In this document: piece after piece, positions 25,181-33,436 of the stretch
Numbering within the stretch: the stretch's first letter is position 1
Layout of the letters: the number at the start of each line of letters is the position of its first letter
Source of the DNA: Hyphomicrobiales bacterium
GTDB taxonomy: Bacteria; Pseudomonadota; Alphaproteobacteria; Rhizobiales; Beijerinckiaceae
Length of the DNA stretch: 40,146 bases
Direction of reading: 5' to 3'
Assembly (NCBI GenBank): GCA_028290285.1
Contig: JAQGKD010000028.1
Location: 1-40,146, forward strand
The notes under the pieces: generated by a model
The model's input: the letters and a program-made list of their open reading frames with translations, nothing else
What the model was told of the DNA's origin: nothing
The model's database searches: none
Program-made: the position numbers and the translations under genes

Positions 25181-25482
25181 AACGTTGCCTTCCTTGTAAT
25201 TCCGCGATGAAGCCGCGCTGTGGCGCGTGCGGGTCTGTGGTCCCGAACGTTCGACACGGGTCATTCTTGCCTGTCGAATAACACGCTGGGCGTGCCGGTC
25301 CGCTTTGGGTCAGAAGCCGCGGCCGCCTGTTGCAGTGGATCACGCTCTGTGTCGTAGAGCTTCGACAAAGACATTGAACGAGGGAAGACTAAGCAAAAAG
25401 AAAAGTTGATAAGGTTCGGTAATACAGGATGAACTTGGCGCATAGCAGTGATACAGAATGATAAGAATAACGGGAGGGCGAA
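25181..25482. other. Intergenic, 300 bases
   Basis: I see no gene. The AT-richer part near 25380-25470 may hold a promoter for the second Bug receptor. Confidence 0.4.
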
Positions 25483-26518
25483 ATGCGGAGTTTTGCGTCT
25501 ATCAAGGTCGCGATCGCGGTCGCTGTTGCCACATTCTCAAGCTCAGGCTCTCGTAGCGAAACGCCTGCTGAGTTCTACAGGGGCAAGGATGTTCGTCTTC
25601 TGATCAGTCATCCAGCAGGCGGGGGATACGACACGTATGCACGCCTGTTCGCGCGGCACCTTTCGAAGTTTTTAGATGGGCAACCTAATGTCATTCCTCA
25701 AAATATGCCCGGCGCGGCGGGTATCGTCATGGCCAACAGCATGGGCGTGCAGGAGCGCAATGACGGTACTGTGATCGGCCTTGGACCCGGCTCGATCGGG
25801 GTGGCCGATCTCTTCAAACTCCCCAATGTGCGCTACTCTGCAAACGCAGTTGTCGTGGATTGGAAGTTTGAACGCGGACGTGGCTGTGACAGTGTCATGG
25901 AAGACATCCGACGTGAAAACGGCAGAGGATCTGTTTAAGAAGGAGCTCATCACCGGCGGCTCTGGGACGTCCGACAATAGTGTTCGTTTTCCCACGGCTC
26001 TCAACCATATCCTTGGAACAAAATTTAAAGTTATTCCGGGATATCCAGGCAGTTCTGCGTTGACACTCGCGCTCGAAAGGGGCGAAACGGCAGGCATCGG
26101 TGGCATCAATTACTCATCGATCGTGGCTAATAAGCCGGAGTGGCTAAACGAGAAGAAGATCAATATACTTTTACAATTGTCTCTCCGCAGCCATCCCGAT
26201 TTGAGTGGCGTACCGACAATTTTGGATCTAGCGAAAGACGAAGAGCAACGCCAAGCACTCGAGCTGATTTTCTCCCAGACTGAGATTTCACGTGTGATCT
26301 TCGGGCCACCAGGTATGCCTGCAGATCGGCTACAAGCGCTGCGATCCGCATTTGACAAAATGATAAAGGATAAGGGATTCCTTGATGATGCAATGCGTCT
26401 GCACATCGAGATTAATAATCCGATGCCAGGCGAGGAGGTCCAGGACCTCATCGCGCGGCTTCAAAAATCGAAACCTGAGATTGTAAAGAGAGCCGCAGGT
26501 GCAATCCATGCGGAGTAG
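25483..26518 (+). pseudogene. Second Bug-type receptor, frameshifted
   Basis: The gene starts at ATG 25483 with a GGGAGGG ribosome site and a signal peptide (KVAIAVAVATFSSS). The first frame gives FYRGKDVRLLISHPAGGGYD and NVIPQNMPGAAGIVMANSMG. Near 25850, in GTTGTCGTGGATTGG, homology shifts by one base to the next frame, which continues WIGSLNADVAVTVSW through ITGGSGTSDNSVRFPTALNH to the stop at 26518. Together the parts make a normal Bug protein of about 345 residues, similar in plan to the product at 22803-23825. A single indel is the only lesion seen, so it is either a recent pseudogene or a sequencing error. Confidence 0.85.
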
Positions 26519-27040
26519 GAGGGGAGAAAGCGCTAATCACTGGCGGTGCCGCGAGGGTCTAAACGAACTGATACGCACGCTAAACGGGATGACGCGCTGA
26601 AATCGCCCGCGCGCAGATCATTGAGAGATGGGCACCCAGCTATCTGAATTCCAAGTTCATAAAGGCCGCGGCCCATTGTCTGCTTAGATGGCTTTTGAAG
26701 CGCCAGTCCACCTCCGACACCCACATTTTTGCGTGTAAGGCGAAATTCGATGAAAGATCCAATAGAATCCAGCTTTCACCTGTTTCAAAGTTTCAAAGGC
26801 AGAACTCCCAGATCAGCGTTCAAAAACCACCGAACTGCGCATCAGGCGAGAGGACAGAGATCCGCTGTTAGGGCGCTTTAAGACAGCCGTGCCTGCCGGG
26901 CAGCCTCCTGCGCTTACGTTCACAGCTGGTGCGAAACCGTCCACCGGCTTTAACGGTTGCGGTTTGTGCTGCGGGGTGGCTGGCAATGCGCTGATTGTAG
27001 GCGACATTGGCCGCAGATGCGCCGAAAACGGTGGCCCACA
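26519..27040. other. Intergenic, about 520 bases
   Basis: The stretch lies between convergent genes. Short frames occur but none has a plausible start and motif. I see no gene and no strong terminator hairpin. Confidence 0.4.
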
Positions 27041-27511
27041 TCAGAGTTCCTTGCCAACTAACCGGTCCAGCGACCACGGACCGCCCCCGCGCAGGGCGAT
27101 GATAAAAAACAGCGCGCCCCAAATAAATGGGAATTCCCAACCACCTCCGGGCGACGAAAATCCGTATCCGTTGGGGTAAAATACGAAGAACGTGATCACC
27201 GCCATTTCAATGGCGACGGCTGCCGCGAAGAACCGAGTGAAAAGCCCCAGCACGATGCAGACGGCGCCAATCGTCTCGAGAAAAAAGATGACGTAGGCAA
27301 GCGGTACCGCGGGTTCAATTCCCCGTCGCGATAAGCTTCCGGCAGCGAAGGCGGCGACGCCTGGTCCGAGAAGCTTGGCAATCCCGTGGATCAAGAGTGC
27401 GCCACCGACTACGAACCGGAGAAGCGGCCAGGATAGGTCGCGCATTGTGTCGTAAAATGGTGCGAGCACCGGAATTAAAGGTGACGGCTCGCGGGAGGGT
27501 ACCTCAGACAT
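27041..27511 (-). CDS. DoxX-family membrane protein
   Basis: This 156-residue protein has four membrane segments: LLRFVVGGALLIHGIAKLLG, VPLAYVIFFLETIGAVCIVL, FFAAAVAIEMAVITFFVFYP and FPFIWGALFFIIALRGGGPW. The G-x-x-H-G near the first helix and the acidic FLE in the second are typical of DoxX. Related proteins take part in thiosulfate or quinol oxidation, or in redox stress control, but many are uncharacterised. It lies 80 bases downstream of the LVIVD propeller gene on the same strand and may be co-transcribed with it. Confidence 0.9.
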   Translation of the reverse strand: MSEVPSREPSPLIPVLAPFYDTMRDLSWPLLRFVVGGALLIHGIAKLLGPGVAAFAAGSLSRRGIEPAVPLAYVIFFLETIGAVCIVLGLFTRFFAAAVAIEMAVITFFVFYPNGYGFSSPGGGWEFPFIWGALFFIIALRGGGPWSLDRLVGKEL

Positions 27512-27590
27512 GATTTCAGCCGTTATGGTTTTGATACGGGCACTAGTCTGACGCCAAACGTCTGGAGGCGCGTGCGAAGCATTTTGCGAC

Positions 27591-28820
27591 TTACTTGTGT
27601 GTCAAATCGCGCAAAATCCAGATGCCCCATTTGTCGTCGTCGGCATAGATGTAACCGCGCGTATCCTCGGTTACGTCCTCCATCCAATTCGTAGGCGCGG
27701 CGTGCGGGCCCTCATGAGACGAGGAATGCGGGTTTTCCGCCGGCATGAACCAGGCGACCTCGGTCGGCTGGTAGGGATCGGAAATATTGAAGGCTCTGAG
27801 CCCCGCATTGAACCAGGTGACGTACATCACGTCTCCCGTGTCATGAACAGCGGGATTGTGCTGCTCCATCACCGTGTTGTGCGGTCCGAAGCGTCCTTCC
27901 TTGTAGCAAAAGTCTTTGCAGGGAGCGTCTTTTGGCGGCTTCGGCGGGGGAAATAGCGACATCAGACGTGGGTGGACGGGATCCTTGTTATCGATCAGTG
28001 CCGCATAGTTCATTCCGTCCTTGTCGCAGCCCCACTTGCTGGCTTCTGAACTTGCGAAGAGGATCTTTCGGTCCCATAAAGGCAGGACCGTGTGAACAGT
28101 CTGATTTCCAGCGTACATGAACGGCGGCGACATGGTCAGCTTGCCGATGAGCTTTGGGTTCGCGGGATCACTGATGTCGACATTCACGACCTCCGGCGTG
28201 AACCCAAACGTCGCAAACTTGCCGTCGGGATTCACGTTGACTGGCCCGTGGAAGCCCGGGGCGTGATCCGTGGGCAGAGCCTCCCCGTCCTTTTGACCAG
28301 GCTGGCCGATGACCCCCACCTGCCTCGGCGACTTCGGGTCGCTAATGTCGAGGATCACGACCTCATGCCCGCGGCCGTGGTACCCCTGTGCAAAGGTCGA
28401 GAGATACGCATATCGGCCACCCGGGTAGGTATTTCGGTGCGAGCCGCCCTCGGCGCCCTTCCACGGGGAGAGTTGCTGAGGGTTCTCGGGGTCCGAAATG
28501 TCCCAAATGATGATCGCCGGATCGACGTTGGAGATCTTATCAATGGCTGTGATCAGGATGTCGTCATGCAGCGTGACCTGCGCAGTCAGCACGTCATGCG
28601 TCGGAGTGTCGTAAGGTATGAACCGAACGTACTTTGGGTCGCGCGGGTCGGTGACGTCGATAATGCTCCAGCCCTGATCGAACGAATGTCCGGCATAAAG
28701 ATACAGCCCCGAGACGGGACCCGCCATGCGACCGGCATCGATGTAGCCCAGCGGGGCTCGACGGCTGCGAGGTACCCAGGAAGTTGCGACACTGCACGCA
28801 TGGTTATGGAACGGCGGCAA
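27591..28820 (-). CDS. LVIVD-repeat beta-propeller protein
   Basis: Up to 409 residues with repeated LVIVD-type blades: GWSIIDVTDPRDPKYVRFIP, AIIIWDISDPENPQQL, HEVVILDISDPKSPRQV, VVNVDISDPANPKLI, and LRAFNISDPYQPTEVAWFM. The pattern 'V-D-I-S-D-P-x-x-P' in each blade marks a seven-bladed propeller, usually extracytoplasmic. No signal peptide is visible from the TTG at 28820, and homologues usually have extra N-terminal sequence, so the N-terminus here is probably shortened or frameshifted and the true start is uncertain (ATG near 28725 is another option). No enzymatic role is known. It probably shares a transcript with DoxX downstream. Confidence 0.82.
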   Translation of the reverse strand: MPPFHNHACSVATSWVPRSRRAPLGYIDAGRMAGPVSGLYLYAGHSFDQGWSIIDVTDPRDPKYVRFIPYDTPTHDVLTAQVTLHDDILITAIDKISNVDPAIIIWDISDPENPQQLSPWKGAEGGSHRNTYPGGRYAYLSTFAQGYHGRGHEVVILDISDPKSPRQVGVIGQPGQKDGEALPTDHAPGFHGPVNVNPDGKFATFGFTPEVVNVDISDPANPKLIGKLTMSPPFMYAGNQTVHTVLPLWDRKILFASSEASKWGCDKDGMNYAALIDNKDPVHPRLMSLFPPPKPPKDAPCKDFCYKEGRFGPHNTVMEQHNPAVHDTGDVMYVTWFNAGLRAFNISDPYQPTEVAWFMPAENPHSSSHEGPHAAPTNWMEDVTEDTRGYIYADDDKWGIWILRDLTHK

Positions 28821-28973
28821 CGCATCCCGCGCCAGCCGCTAAGTTATTATCCCGCCCTTTCAGCGTACGCGAGGCGCTTTTGCTATCAGGCGGGACACGG
28901 ATGCAGCACCCTTGTCGTTCGGTGCGGCGAAGGGGGTGGGGAGATCGCCCGTACCGACCGCCCCATCCGATGG

Positions 28974-29282
28974 TTAGCAGTCCGACCGTTGCTTCGTCAC
29001 CGAGTCACCCCTGCTATTGCTCTGCTCGGTTGTCACCGTGGAGCACCCCTTGGTGGAAGCTTCATGCTCGATCACGACTTCGTCTCTGTCCCGCCGGGTC
29101 GCCGCTGAACCTGCAACACCCCCGGCGCCTGCGCCGACGGCCGCGCCCACCGGGCCCCCAACGACGGCGCCAGCGGCGCCGCCGGCGATCGCACCTCCAA
29201 CCGCACCGTCTGACTGGGCCAATGCGACTCCGGGAAACATTACTCCCGCTACCAGAAACGCACGCGTTAAAAGCTTATTCAT
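28974..29282 (-). CDS. Exported glycine-zipper protein
   Basis: This protein of about 102 residues starts at ATG 29282 with GGAGCG upstream; a longer reading from 29357 would lack a signal. The signal peptide is KLLTRAFLVAGVMFPGVALA, cleaved before QSDG. The mature part is a Gly/Ala repeat (GGAIAGGAAGAVVGGPVGAA) of the glycine-zipper type that packs helices in or against membranes, followed by a polar tail with two cysteines (GCSTVTTEQSN; end DC). It is probably in the outer membrane or periplasm. The next gene on the same strand is a similar small protein. Confidence 0.78.
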   Translation of the reverse strand: MNKLLTRAFLVAGVMFPGVALAQSDGAVGGAIAGGAAGAVVGGPVGAAVGAGAGGVAGSAATRRDRDEVVIEHEASTKGCSTVTTEQSNSRGDSVTKQRSDC

Positions 29283-29407
29283 GACAGTCGCTCCGATGGT
29301 TGATGACGTAAAACGCCGACGGACACGTCGGAAATTGGCGAAGAATGTTTCTTGCAAAGGGCGCTGTAACCTTCGAAGTTTCTGCAGGGCCGCGCACTCC
29401 GGGCGGA

Positions 29408-29656
29408 CTATCGCGCCGGGTTCTGGCCCGACTGGATGTTTTGGTCTTTAGCTTTGTCATTGGCCTTAGCTTTAGAATGACCGACGGCGCACCCCGCAGC
29501 GGCCCCGACCTTGCCATGCCCTGCCATTTTACCTGCGACACCGCCAACAATGGCGCCGCTCACACACCCGGCTGCTGCGGCCGGTTCCGGCGTGGCTGCG
29601 ATAATCGGCAGTGCGAGGGCGAGCGGTGCGATTGCGAGAAAAATTGCGACTTTCAT
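29408..29656 (-). CDS. Small exported glycine-zipper-like protein
   Basis: This protein of about 82 residues starts at ATG 29656 behind AAGGAGG. The signal peptide is KVAIFLAIAPLALALPIIAA. The mature N-terminus has GCVSGAIVGGVAGKMAGHGK, then VGAAAGCAVGHSKAK, a glycine-zipper with two cysteines, and a Lys/Asp-rich tail. This layout matches widespread small alphaproteobacterial proteins of unknown role. It probably relates to the neighbouring 28974-29282 gene by plan, not close sequence. Confidence 0.78.
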   Translation of the reverse strand: MKVAIFLAIAPLALALPIIAATPEPAAAAGCVSGAIVGGVAGKMAGHGKVGAAAGCAVGHSKAKANDKAKDQNIQSGQNPAR

Positions 29657-29796
29657 GAACGCCTCCTTGGTTGAACGCACAATGGAGTTCCGACGCAATG
29701 GTTTCCCGCAGGCTCGAGCAGTGTGGGCACGCTTGCTGCCCCAAGACGTAAGCGGAGACGAGGCAGATCGGACCCACTGGGTGTCGGCTGCTAAGT

Positions 29797-30456
29797 CTAG
29801 CCCATGCTATCTGCATGGAGATCACTGTCCTCGAAAGCAGTTACGACGCTGGGCGAAGATTCCTGCGGCTCTTTGCCTGTGGGCCTGCGATCACGCTGCT
29901 GGCTCCGCTGGCGCCGCTGCCCGCTTTCGCCGGTAAAACGATCGGCACGCACGATGTCCCTGGGATCGGAGAGGATGTTGGTGGGACGGCGAGGCTCGGG
30001 AGCTCCGTGCAGCTGCCGCCCCGGTGCCCCCCGCCGGTCGACGGAGGCCAGACGCAGCGAGTTATTCGAAGTCGCCCAAAGCGCTGCGCCAGTTGCAAGG
30101 AGCGCCGCTATCGTCAGGCGCCAGCCCTTCGAGACGATCTTTGGCCCGCGAATTAAACTTTGTGAGTTGTGCCGAGCGCCGTGCGAGTGATGCGGTCGAG
30201 AGCGCATGGTTTCCCGGAGGTTGAGCGCCCCGTGTTTGGAAAGTATTTTCTCCGCCTCTTGTGCCTCATTTCCCCGAACGAGTGCACAGACGACGATCCC
30301 CCCGCGATAGTCCGGTTCGCTCTCGCCGCTGCGTCCGGCCGATGGAGGCAAGACGCGAATGGCGCCGCGCGCAAGCCCTACCTCCATCAGCGAGTGCGCC
30401 GTCCAATTGGCATCCTCGCGCGACTCAAACGCTGCGGCAACAATACGTTGATCCAT
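29797..30456 (-). CDS. Stress-type protein with YflT-like N-domain and membrane anchor
   Basis: This protein of about 219 residues starts at ATG 30456 behind GGGAGAG. Residues 1-70 (RIVAAAFESREDANWTAHSL, then RGGIVVCALVRGNEAQEAEK) resemble the general stress protein 17M/YflT fold. A membrane segment follows near residue 115 (WRLTIAALLATGAALWA). The rest is a basic, low-complexity tail with many Arg and Gln (QRRQRSQQRDRRP), presumably periplasmic. The N-domain class is often under general-stress control, and a GGAAC-N16-GGTT element lies 48-72 bases upstream. No catalytic role is evident. Confidence 0.72.
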   Translation of the reverse strand: MDQRIVAAAFESREDANWTAHSLMEVGLARGAIRVLPPSAGRSGESEPDYRGGIVVCALVRGNEAQEAEKILSKHGALNLRETMRSRPHHSHGARHNSQSLIRGPKIVSKGWRLTIAALLATGAALWATSNNSLRLASVDRRGAPGRQLHGAPEPRRPTNILSDPRDIVRADRFTGESGQRRQRSQQRDRRPTGKEPQESSPSVVTAFEDSDLHADSMG

Positions 30457-30503
30457 TAGGTTCTCTCCCTTGCTGCACTTAAAATGTACGCGTGGACGCA
30501 TCT

Positions 30504-30528
30504 AACCAAGCGAGGGTGCTGTTGTTCC
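30504..30528 (-). promoter_or_regulatory. Candidate EcfG-type promoter for the YflT-like gene
   Basis: On the minus strand GGAAC (30524-30528) and GGTT (30504-30507) are separated by 16 bases. The EcfG/RpoE2 consensus is GGAAC-N16/17-CGTT. It is 48 bases from the start codon. Confidence 0.5.
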
Positions 30529-30818
30529 CCTCGGACAACTTCCGCTCCATTCCTCTGCCTTCGATGGCCCGAATAGGTTTTAGGCGTTGCATCGCCTCGT
30601 GCTGCGGATGCGTCAGGGTTCCCGATATTGGATCGGAGAGACACGATGAGACCCACCTTGTCTGTCGGCCGCGTTGCGCCTTAATTTTAGGTCCCCCGCG
30701 CGTTGCCATCGCAAATCCCGCCCGGCAGTATCCTCCGGCAAATGCGGCCAGTCGAAGCCTGCGTTCGAGCGCTTCGCCGGTTCTTGGCATCCGCCGTCAA
30801 GCTGCGAAAATTCTGCCC

Positions 30819-30844
30819 GGAACAAGATTGCAAGCTGCCTGTTT
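30819..30844 (+). promoter_or_regulatory. Candidate EcfG-type promoter for the WGxxGxxG gene
   Basis: GGAAC (30819-30823) and GTTT (30841-30844) are 17 bases apart, 36 bases before the ATG at 30881. The upstream gap from 30529 holds no gene. Confidence 0.45.
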
Positions 30845-30880
30845 TGCGTCGGTGCCGAAGGTTTCTGAAGGGAGACACAA

Positions 30881-31171
30881 ATGGCCAAAGCTCACGGACT
30901 GCTCCTCTTGACTGGCTTGTTGCTTGGGTCAGGTATTGCGAGCGCCCAGTCTCCCGGAACTGGGGCGGGCGGCGCGGCACAGAATCCTCCGCCGAGCGCA
31001 ACTAGCTCCGCGAGCACGACCAGCAGCGATGGTCAGCGCGAGCATAGGGACTGGGGATGGATCGGACTGCTTGGTCTTGCGGGTCTCGCCGGGCTGATGG
31101 GACGAAACCGGAACCGCGCGGACCCGCCGAGCGTGAATACATCTTCCCGGCCGCCCGGCGGAGTCCGTTAG
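30881..31171 (+). CDS. WGxxGxxG-type small membrane protein
   Basis: This 96-residue protein has a signal peptide (MAKAHGLLLLTGLLLGSGIASAQ), a disordered Ser/Thr/Gly-rich linker, and then the diagnostic hydrophobic DWGWIGLLGLAGLAGLMGRN at residues 60-79, followed by a basic patch (RNRNR). The WGWIGLLG core defines the WGxxGxxG family of small envelope proteins of unknown function. AGGGAGACACAA precedes the ATG. A decayed tandem copy lies 150 bases downstream. Confidence 0.82.
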   Translation: MAKAHGLLLLTGLLLGSGIASAQSPGTGAGGAAQNPPPSATSSASTTSSDGQREHRDWGWIGLLGLAGLAGLMGRNRNRADPPSVNTSSRPPGGVR

Positions 31172-31324
31172 ATCGGTAATGCTTCTCGGCCTACCTCGCG
31201 GGGAACCCCAGCGGCCGGAGGCACGCTTCTGACACGCATAGGGCGCACGGCGGCCCCCGGAGCGACGAGCATCGAGACTTACATCATGCGCGAACGGCAT
31301 CTTCTGCAATGTCTGCGAGGCATC

Positions 31325-31440
31325 CTAGCTCCGAGTGATGGGCGCTCGCACTAGGGATAGATAGGCTTGCCAGGTCTTGTAGGCCTCGCGGCGCTTCGGG
31401 CCGAAACCGGAACCCCGCCGACGTTCTCAAGATCAATTCC
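31325..31440 (+). pseudogene. Decayed tandem copy of the WGxxGxxG gene
   Basis: The bases at 31350-31415 align without gaps over most of their length with 31050-31117 of the intact gene. Both share GGTCTTG, GCCTCGC/GTCTCGC and the block CGAAACCGGAACC. Two tryptophan codons (TGG) have become TAG-like or AGG triplets, and in-frame stops occur. The linker before it is shortened. No signal peptide copy is visible. The rest of 31172-31659 holds no gene. Confidence 0.62.
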
Positions 31441-31659
31441 TGTTCTCGGCCACTCCGATGCGGAAGCGCACCCGAAAGTCGAGTGCTCTTCGCGTCCAGA
31501 CATCTCAACCCGTCGGGGCTGCTCCCGCCAGCCCAATCCGGTCTTGGGCCGACGTGGTCTCCCCGCGGAGCTTCCTCCCGCGCCTAAGCTGAGGACGAGT
31601 GGATCGGGTCCCATGAACGCCGGCCATCTTCGGGCGACCCGACGCCGCCCCCGTGTTGA

Positions 31660-33003
31660 TCAGTTATTAAGGTCGAAATAGCCGGATTGTATGTAACGGA
31701 GGAACGTGAAGGCCACGACTTTAGTGTCCTCTTGAGTGTAAAGGTAATGGTGCAAGCCTTCGATGCGGCCAACGCGATACGTGTGAGCGTACGCCCCCGT
31801 CGTCGCGCGATTGCCGTCCACAACTGTAGGTGGCAGTACCTCATCCAGCGTGCCGTTTACGTCGAGGATCGGCACCTTTTTCAGCTCTTCCGGGGGGAAG
31901 CTCGCGTCAAACATCGACTGGATTAGCGCCGGCAGGCCGCGTTGCCGGACTTCATCAGGAAGAAAATCTGAGTTCCACAAACGAAGCGCATGCTCTGTCA
32001 TCGCCGAAGCGTTGAGGTTCATCGGGGCGTCCTCAGTCCCCTTGAAGCGGGGGTCCTTTTGCGAACCCCGCCACCAACGCGCCTTAGTCTCAGAGTCGAC
32101 ATGCTTCGTATAGAAATCAAAGTCGTCGACCCCGCGTTCTCGCACGCGTAGCGCACTGCGATCATAGAGCCCGTTGTAATTATGGCCGCGTGCGGCGCGT
32201 GAGGCGGCAGCCATTGCCGTGGGGCTCATGCCCCAGCCGATATAGCCGTCCGGAAGATAATATTTGGCAAGTGCATAAATGCTCGGCCCGCCAGTCGACC
32301 ACCCCCAGAACAGCACGAGCGCATTGCCGCGATCGGTAATCGCCTTTTCAAGGGCCAGACGATACCCTTCGACGAATACGTTGCCGGTAGTCGCGATCAT
32401 ATGGTTTTGCAGCGCCGAGCCTTCGCGGGGGAAACGGTAGACCGAACTGTTAGCGCCAGTGTTGCTCGTGGGCGCTTGCTGAACGACCCACTCGGTCTCG
32501 GACCAGTGTTCCTTCTGGTCCCGGCTAAAGATTGGCATGCGCTTGTCGAGGGGAACGCTTTCCCACGAGCCGTCGCCGGTCGGCGCTAGGAAGTTCCAGC
32601 GGCCGACGCGTGTCAGCGCCACGAAAGTCACCCCGCGCTTGGCGAGCCAAGCGCCGACGCCATCCTTGCCCTCAGCAGTCGCCACGAAATCCATTGCGTA
32701 TTCGCTGCCGGGCTCCGCGCCGACAACGACGACGCGCTTGCCGTTCTGCAGAAGCGGCCTTTCTGGCGTGAGTGTTACCACCACCTGAGTGAACTTGTGT
32801 CCGTTGGCGGTGAAGTCGATGAAGTCAATGCTCTGCTTGTAGCTCGTCGTCTCGGGAAAGTCGTTGCCCGCGACGATGGCAGCCACAGTTTCCCTCGGCA
32901 TAGTGCCGTTGTCGGCCGGGAGATCCCACGCGAAAGCCGGGCCCACGATGAAAGCGGCTGACACGAACATGAAGGTGACTAATCTGGACGGGATCGTTGT
33001 CAT
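31660..33003 (-). CDS. Secreted alpha/beta-hydrolase-like protein
   Basis: This 447-residue protein starts at ATG 33003 behind AAGGAAAG and has a signal peptide (SRLVTFMFVSAAFIVGPAFA). The nucleophile elbow is VLFWGWSTGGPSIYALAKYY (Ser in GWSTGG, about residue 245). A late aspartate (PILDVNGTLDEVLPP) and histidine (EGLHHYLYTQED) fit the acid and base of the triad. An early KRVVVVGAEPGSEYAMDF strand matches the first core of the fold. The likely activity is esterase or lipase-like in the periplasm. It is divergent from another secreted hydrolase at 33437-34459 that shares a similar design but little obvious sequence, so the pair may act together. Confidence 0.82.
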   Translation of the reverse strand: MTTIPSRLVTFMFVSAAFIVGPAFAWDLPADNGTMPRETVAAIVAGNDFPETTSYKQSIDFIDFTANGHKFTQVVVTLTPERPLLQNGKRVVVVGAEPGSEYAMDFVATAEGKDGVGAWLAKRGVTFVALTRVGRWNFLAPTGDGSWESVPLDKRMPIFSRDQKEHWSETEWVVQQAPTSNTGANSSVYRFPREGSALQNHMIATTGNVFVEGYRLALEKAITDRGNALVLFWGWSTGGPSIYALAKYYLPDGYIGWGMSPTAMAAASRAARGHNYNGLYDRSALRVRERGVDDFDFYTKHVDSETKARWWRGSQKDPRFKGTEDAPMNLNASAMTEHALRLWNSDFLPDEVRQRGLPALIQSMFDASFPPEELKKVPILDVNGTLDEVLPPTVVDGNRATTGAYAHTYRVGRIEGLHHYLYTQEDTKVVAFTFLRYIQSGYFDLNN

Positions 33004-33040
33004 GACTTTCCTTCCCAGCGCCATCAAATGTCCACTAAGC

Positions 33041-33061
33041 GAACAAGCCGCGCGCTTGTTC
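33041..33061. promoter_or_regulatory. Perfect 8-bp inverted repeat upstream of the hydrolase
   Basis: GAACAAGC (33041-33048) and GCTTGTTC (33054-33061) flank a CGCGC spacer. The site is 38 bases upstream of the start at 33003, the right distance for an operator over the promoter, although a transcript hairpin is equally possible. Confidence 0.5.
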
Positions 33062-33436
33062 CGGCTTTGGTCAAGTGCAGACGCGGCTAGATGGTACCTC
33101 CTGTGCTGGCAAGCTGCCAAGAGCGCATCGTCAATCGTGCCGTCCGTTCGAATTGGGCCGGCGATCGAGCCACCGCTTTCCTGGCGTTTGTGGCTTACCC
33201 TTCCCGAACTCCAGGCCCCGGACGCCAGAGCGACCAGTGAGCACGACACGGCCATTGGCGTCGTAGGCCGCCGAAGTGTATTCTGCGAGCAGGGGTCCGA
33301 AACAAGCGCTCTCGCCCCCGGTCGGAGCCAATTCATCCGCGCCGGCTTGATTGCTCCACATGCCCTGCCCTGCTGCGCGATTGACTCGTCTCGTCCAAGT
33401 TGCTCCTGTTCGGTCTTCTGAATGGAAAGGTGAGCC

